Under the pieces are notes generated by a model. It made no database searches. It was not told the DNA's origin and worked only from the letters and a program-made list of their open reading frames with translations. A stretch of DNA of 64,000 nt, taken from NCBI RefSeq assembly GCF_900176205.1, contig NZ_LT859959.1:1426001-1490000 (forward strand). The letters are read 5' to 3'. Source of the stretch: Bradyrhizobium sp. ORS 285. GTDB taxonomy: Bacteria; Pseudomonadota; Alphaproteobacteria; Rhizobiales; Xanthobacteraceae. Position 1 is the stretch's first letter. Each line of letters begins with the position of its first letter. Of this stretch, positions 62,499 through 64,000 are shown piece after piece. A program made the translations under genes and the position numbers.

Positions 62499-62735
62499 AT
62501 GCCGATCATCGTCAATCTCGATGTCATGCTCGCCAAGCGCAAGATGCGCTCGAAGGAGCTCGCCGAGCGCATCGGCATCACCGAGCAGAACGTCTCGCTG
62601 CTGAAATCCGGCAAGGTGCGCGGCGTCCGCTTCGATACGCTGGAGAAGATCTGCGAGGTGCTGCGCTGCCAGCCGGGCGACATCCTCGAATACAGGCCCG
62701 ACGGCGCCGAGGAGCCGCAGCGGCTCGCCGGCTGA
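62499..62735 (+). CDS. YozG-type XRE family regulator
   Basis: The 78-residue DNA-binding protein reads IIVNLDVMLAKRKMRSKELAERIGITEQNVSLLKSGKVRGVRFDTLEKICEVLRCQPGDILEY, a complete Cro/CI helix-turn-helix domain with almost nothing else. It starts 16 nt after the DUF2975 stop and is surely co-transcribed with it. It probably binds the TTATCG/CGATAA palindrome upstream of the pair. Confidence 0.9.
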   Translation: MPIIVNLDVMLAKRKMRSKELAERIGITEQNVSLLKSGKVRGVRFDTLEKICEVLRCQPGDILEYRPDGAEEPQRLAG

Positions 62736-62778
62736 CGTCAGGCTAACAGCGGCATGGTGGAAGTGTGAGCCAAGCTCT

Positions 62779-62967
62779 CCGCTGTCATCCCGGCCACTGC
62801 GACGGAAGGCGTCGACCAAGTCCTCCGCTGTCGTCCCGGCCTTGAGCCGGGACCCATAACCCCAGGAAGTTTTTTGGGGCACGCGTGTAGACCGATCTCA
62901 CCTGGCCACATCAACCGGTGGAGAGGGGGCCCGGCTCAAGGCCGGGCGACAGCGGGGACGACAGCCG
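62779..62967. repeat. Palindromic repeats, family D2
   Basis: A short CGCTGTCATCCCGGCC fragment precedes a fuller unit: GCTGTCGTCCCGGCCTTGAG followed by CCGGGACCCATAAC, ending GGCCCGGCTCAAGGCCGGGC with ACGACAG. They lie 45-230 nt after the XRE gene. Confidence 0.7.
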
Positions 62968-63073
62968 GGCGTGACGCGCTTGCGCTGGCCAATGAGGCGT
63001 CAGTCGCTCAGCCCGCTCATGCTTCCAGCGCAGTCACGATCATGTTTCGGCGTTCCGGCAAAAATAAATCTAT

Positions 63074-63102
63074 TGCTGTTTTTCGGAATTTGTGCTTTTA
63101 TC
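63074..63102 (+). promoter_or_regulatory. Promoter-like hexamers ahead of structured element copy 2
   Basis: TTGCTG (63074-63079) and TTTTAT (63097-63102) are 17 nt apart, and the -10 ends 18 nt before the conserved element, nearly as in copy 1. The hexamers are weaker than those of copy 1. Confidence 0.4.
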
Positions 63103-63120
63103 TCGGCAACCCGCCTCGAG

Positions 63121-63466
63121 CAGAGGGACGAACGCGTCGTCACGATCGTGGAGGTGGGCTGCGATGGCCGTGACGGCTGTGCCAGACGAGCACAGGCCGG
63201 CACGGACGGCGAAGTCGTGTGGTCCTGGCCTCTCGACGCTGAGGTCAAGTCCGTGGTCGTTGCTTGACGGCACGCGCGGGCGATGGGGGCAAGAACGCCG
63301 ATCCCCAGGGAGAGCACGAAGGACACCGTAACTCCATTCGCGCGGGGAAGGCCGGGTCTGTCCGGCTGTACTCGTGGTACCTGCCGCCTGCATTCTTTTC
63401 AGCAGGCGGGCCACGGGCCTCAGCCGAGGTCCGGCCTTCTCCGCGCCCTCTCGTATTTCAGGAGGG
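63121..63466 (+). ncRNA. Candidate structured RNA element, copy 2
   Basis: This 346-nt partner of 39454-39802 has its 16-bp helix between 63340-63355 and 63431-63446. CTCGTGG (63371-63377) pairs with CCACGGG (63411-63417), and the apical stem CCGCCTGC (63384-63391) pairs with GCAGGCGG (63402-63409). The closing CCCTC/GAGGG hairpin ends at 63466. The apical stem keeps perfect pairing despite base changes on both strands relative to copy 1. A GGAGGG and an ATG follow at about 63461-63478. Family D2 repeats flank the element on both sides. Confidence 0.6.
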
Positions 63467-63552
63467 ACATCATCGATGCATCCCCCGGGCACGCCGTGCC
63501 GCGGGAACGCGAGGTCATATCTCGTGAGTTGCTGCCGCTGTAACCAAACCTC

Positions 63553-63680
63553 CGCTGTCGTCCCGGCCTCGAGCCGGGACCCATACCCCCGGGGAGATGT
63601 TCGAGGCACGCAGGTGGATGGATCTCTCCCGCCTACATCGGCCGGTGGCTATGGGTCCCGGCTCGAAGGCCGGGACGACA
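63553..63680. repeat. Palindromic repeat, family D2
   Basis: GCTGTCGTCCCGGCCTCGAG with CCGGGACCCATACC at the left pairs with TATGGGTCCCGGCTCGAAGG and CCGGGACGACA at the right. Beyond it, 63681-63905 shows no gene or repeat that I can recognise. Confidence 0.8.
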
Positions 63681-63905
63681 CTGAATGTGAGGGGCGGGCG
63701 GGGGCACTGCAAATGCATCCGGAGAGCGGCTCGATCGAGCTTTGTTGCAGGGCCGCAAGGCCTGACCGCCGATCTCTCATCACCGCGCATCGGGCGTGAG
63801 CGCTGCTCGTTCAGCAACTGGGTGAAGTCACCTCAGGATACCACCTCTTCCACCGTAGAACCTCGGACGAAAATCGAAAAATCACGATTTATCAATGGCA
63901 TGCGA

Positions 63906-63937
63906 CTGTCATCCAGCTGTCATCGAACCTTTATAAA
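63906..63937 (+). promoter_or_regulatory. PhoB box promoter reading out of the right edge
   Basis: CTGTCAT (63906-63912) and CTGTCAT (63917-63923) are perfect PhoB half-sites with a 4-bp spacer, exactly the Pho box layout. TATAAA (63932-63937) follows as the -10. GTG at 63982 and ATG at 63988 (reading MALR) are possible starts of a gene cut by the window end. A phosphate-starvation gene, perhaps of the pst/pho cluster, is expected to the right. Confidence 0.8.
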
Positions 63938-64000
63938 AGCCACACCGAGGCCCCTTAAAGCGGCCCGGGAAGCGCAATCGGGTGCATATGGCGCTTCGCT

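Overview
The window is high-GC alphaproteobacterial chromosomal DNA. It most resembles Bradyrhizobium or a close relative (Nitrobacteraceae). This is inferred from the gene families (DUF6894, DUF3297, PhaZ, a PQQ operon, malonyl-CoA decarboxylase, transaldolase/phosphoglucose isomerase fusion), codon bias, and the many palindromic intergenic repeats typical of that group. I see no integrase, transposase, plasmid gene, CRISPR array, tRNA or rRNA, so it reads as ordinary core chromosome with small accessory patches.

Layout. Positions 1-3.7 kb hold the end of an alpha-glucan operon (malQ, GH15). Positions 3.95-11.5 kb (minus strand) form a five-gene sugar-phosphate operon: tal-pgi fusion, gnd, zwf, a 6-phosphogluconolactonase-gluconokinase fusion, and a HAD phosphatase. 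Together these cover glucose-6-P isomerisation, the oxidative pentose phosphate branch, transaldolase and gluconate entry. At 11.6-12.75 kb are two exported proteins (one DsrE-like). At 13.2-18.2 kb is the conserved stress trio prkA-yeaH-spoVR, followed by a DUF3754 membrane protein. At 20.3-25.2 kb (minus) is a 2-oxoacid:ferredoxin oxidoreductase operon whose first gene is a GltD-like flavoprotein with a C-terminal ferredoxin domain. At 25.6-31.1 kb (minus) is a complete pqqABCDE cluster, including the 26-residue pqqA, followed by an overlapping alpha/beta-hydrolase peptidase.

From 31 to 39 kb are a DUF6894 protein, a truncated haemoglobin, a periplasmic lactonase-like beta-propeller, an amidase-glutathione peroxidase-DUF3297 operon, membrane proteins, a DUF6678-like protein and a START-like protein. 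From 40 to 52 kb are malonyl-CoA decarboxylase, a divergent AraC/MFS pair, exported Cys-rich proteins, two orphan solute-binding proteins, an FMO/cupin/AraC cluster and PHB depolymerase. From 52 to 62.7 kb are GST, a cupin, an HXXEE membrane protein, a gluconolactonase-like protein, GNAT, a GMC oxidoreductase, an isolated lptD and a DUF2975/XRE pair. The right edge carries a PhoB-box promoter firing out of the window.

The most unusual item is a roughly 350-nt element present twice (39454-39802 and 63121-63466). Both copies have promoter-like hexamers about 20 nt upstream. They fold into the same nested helices, and several base pairs change on both sides between copies, which points to a conserved structured RNA of unknown function. 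At least six families of palindromic repeats sit mostly at gene 3' ends, but two lie inside operons (kor and pqq).
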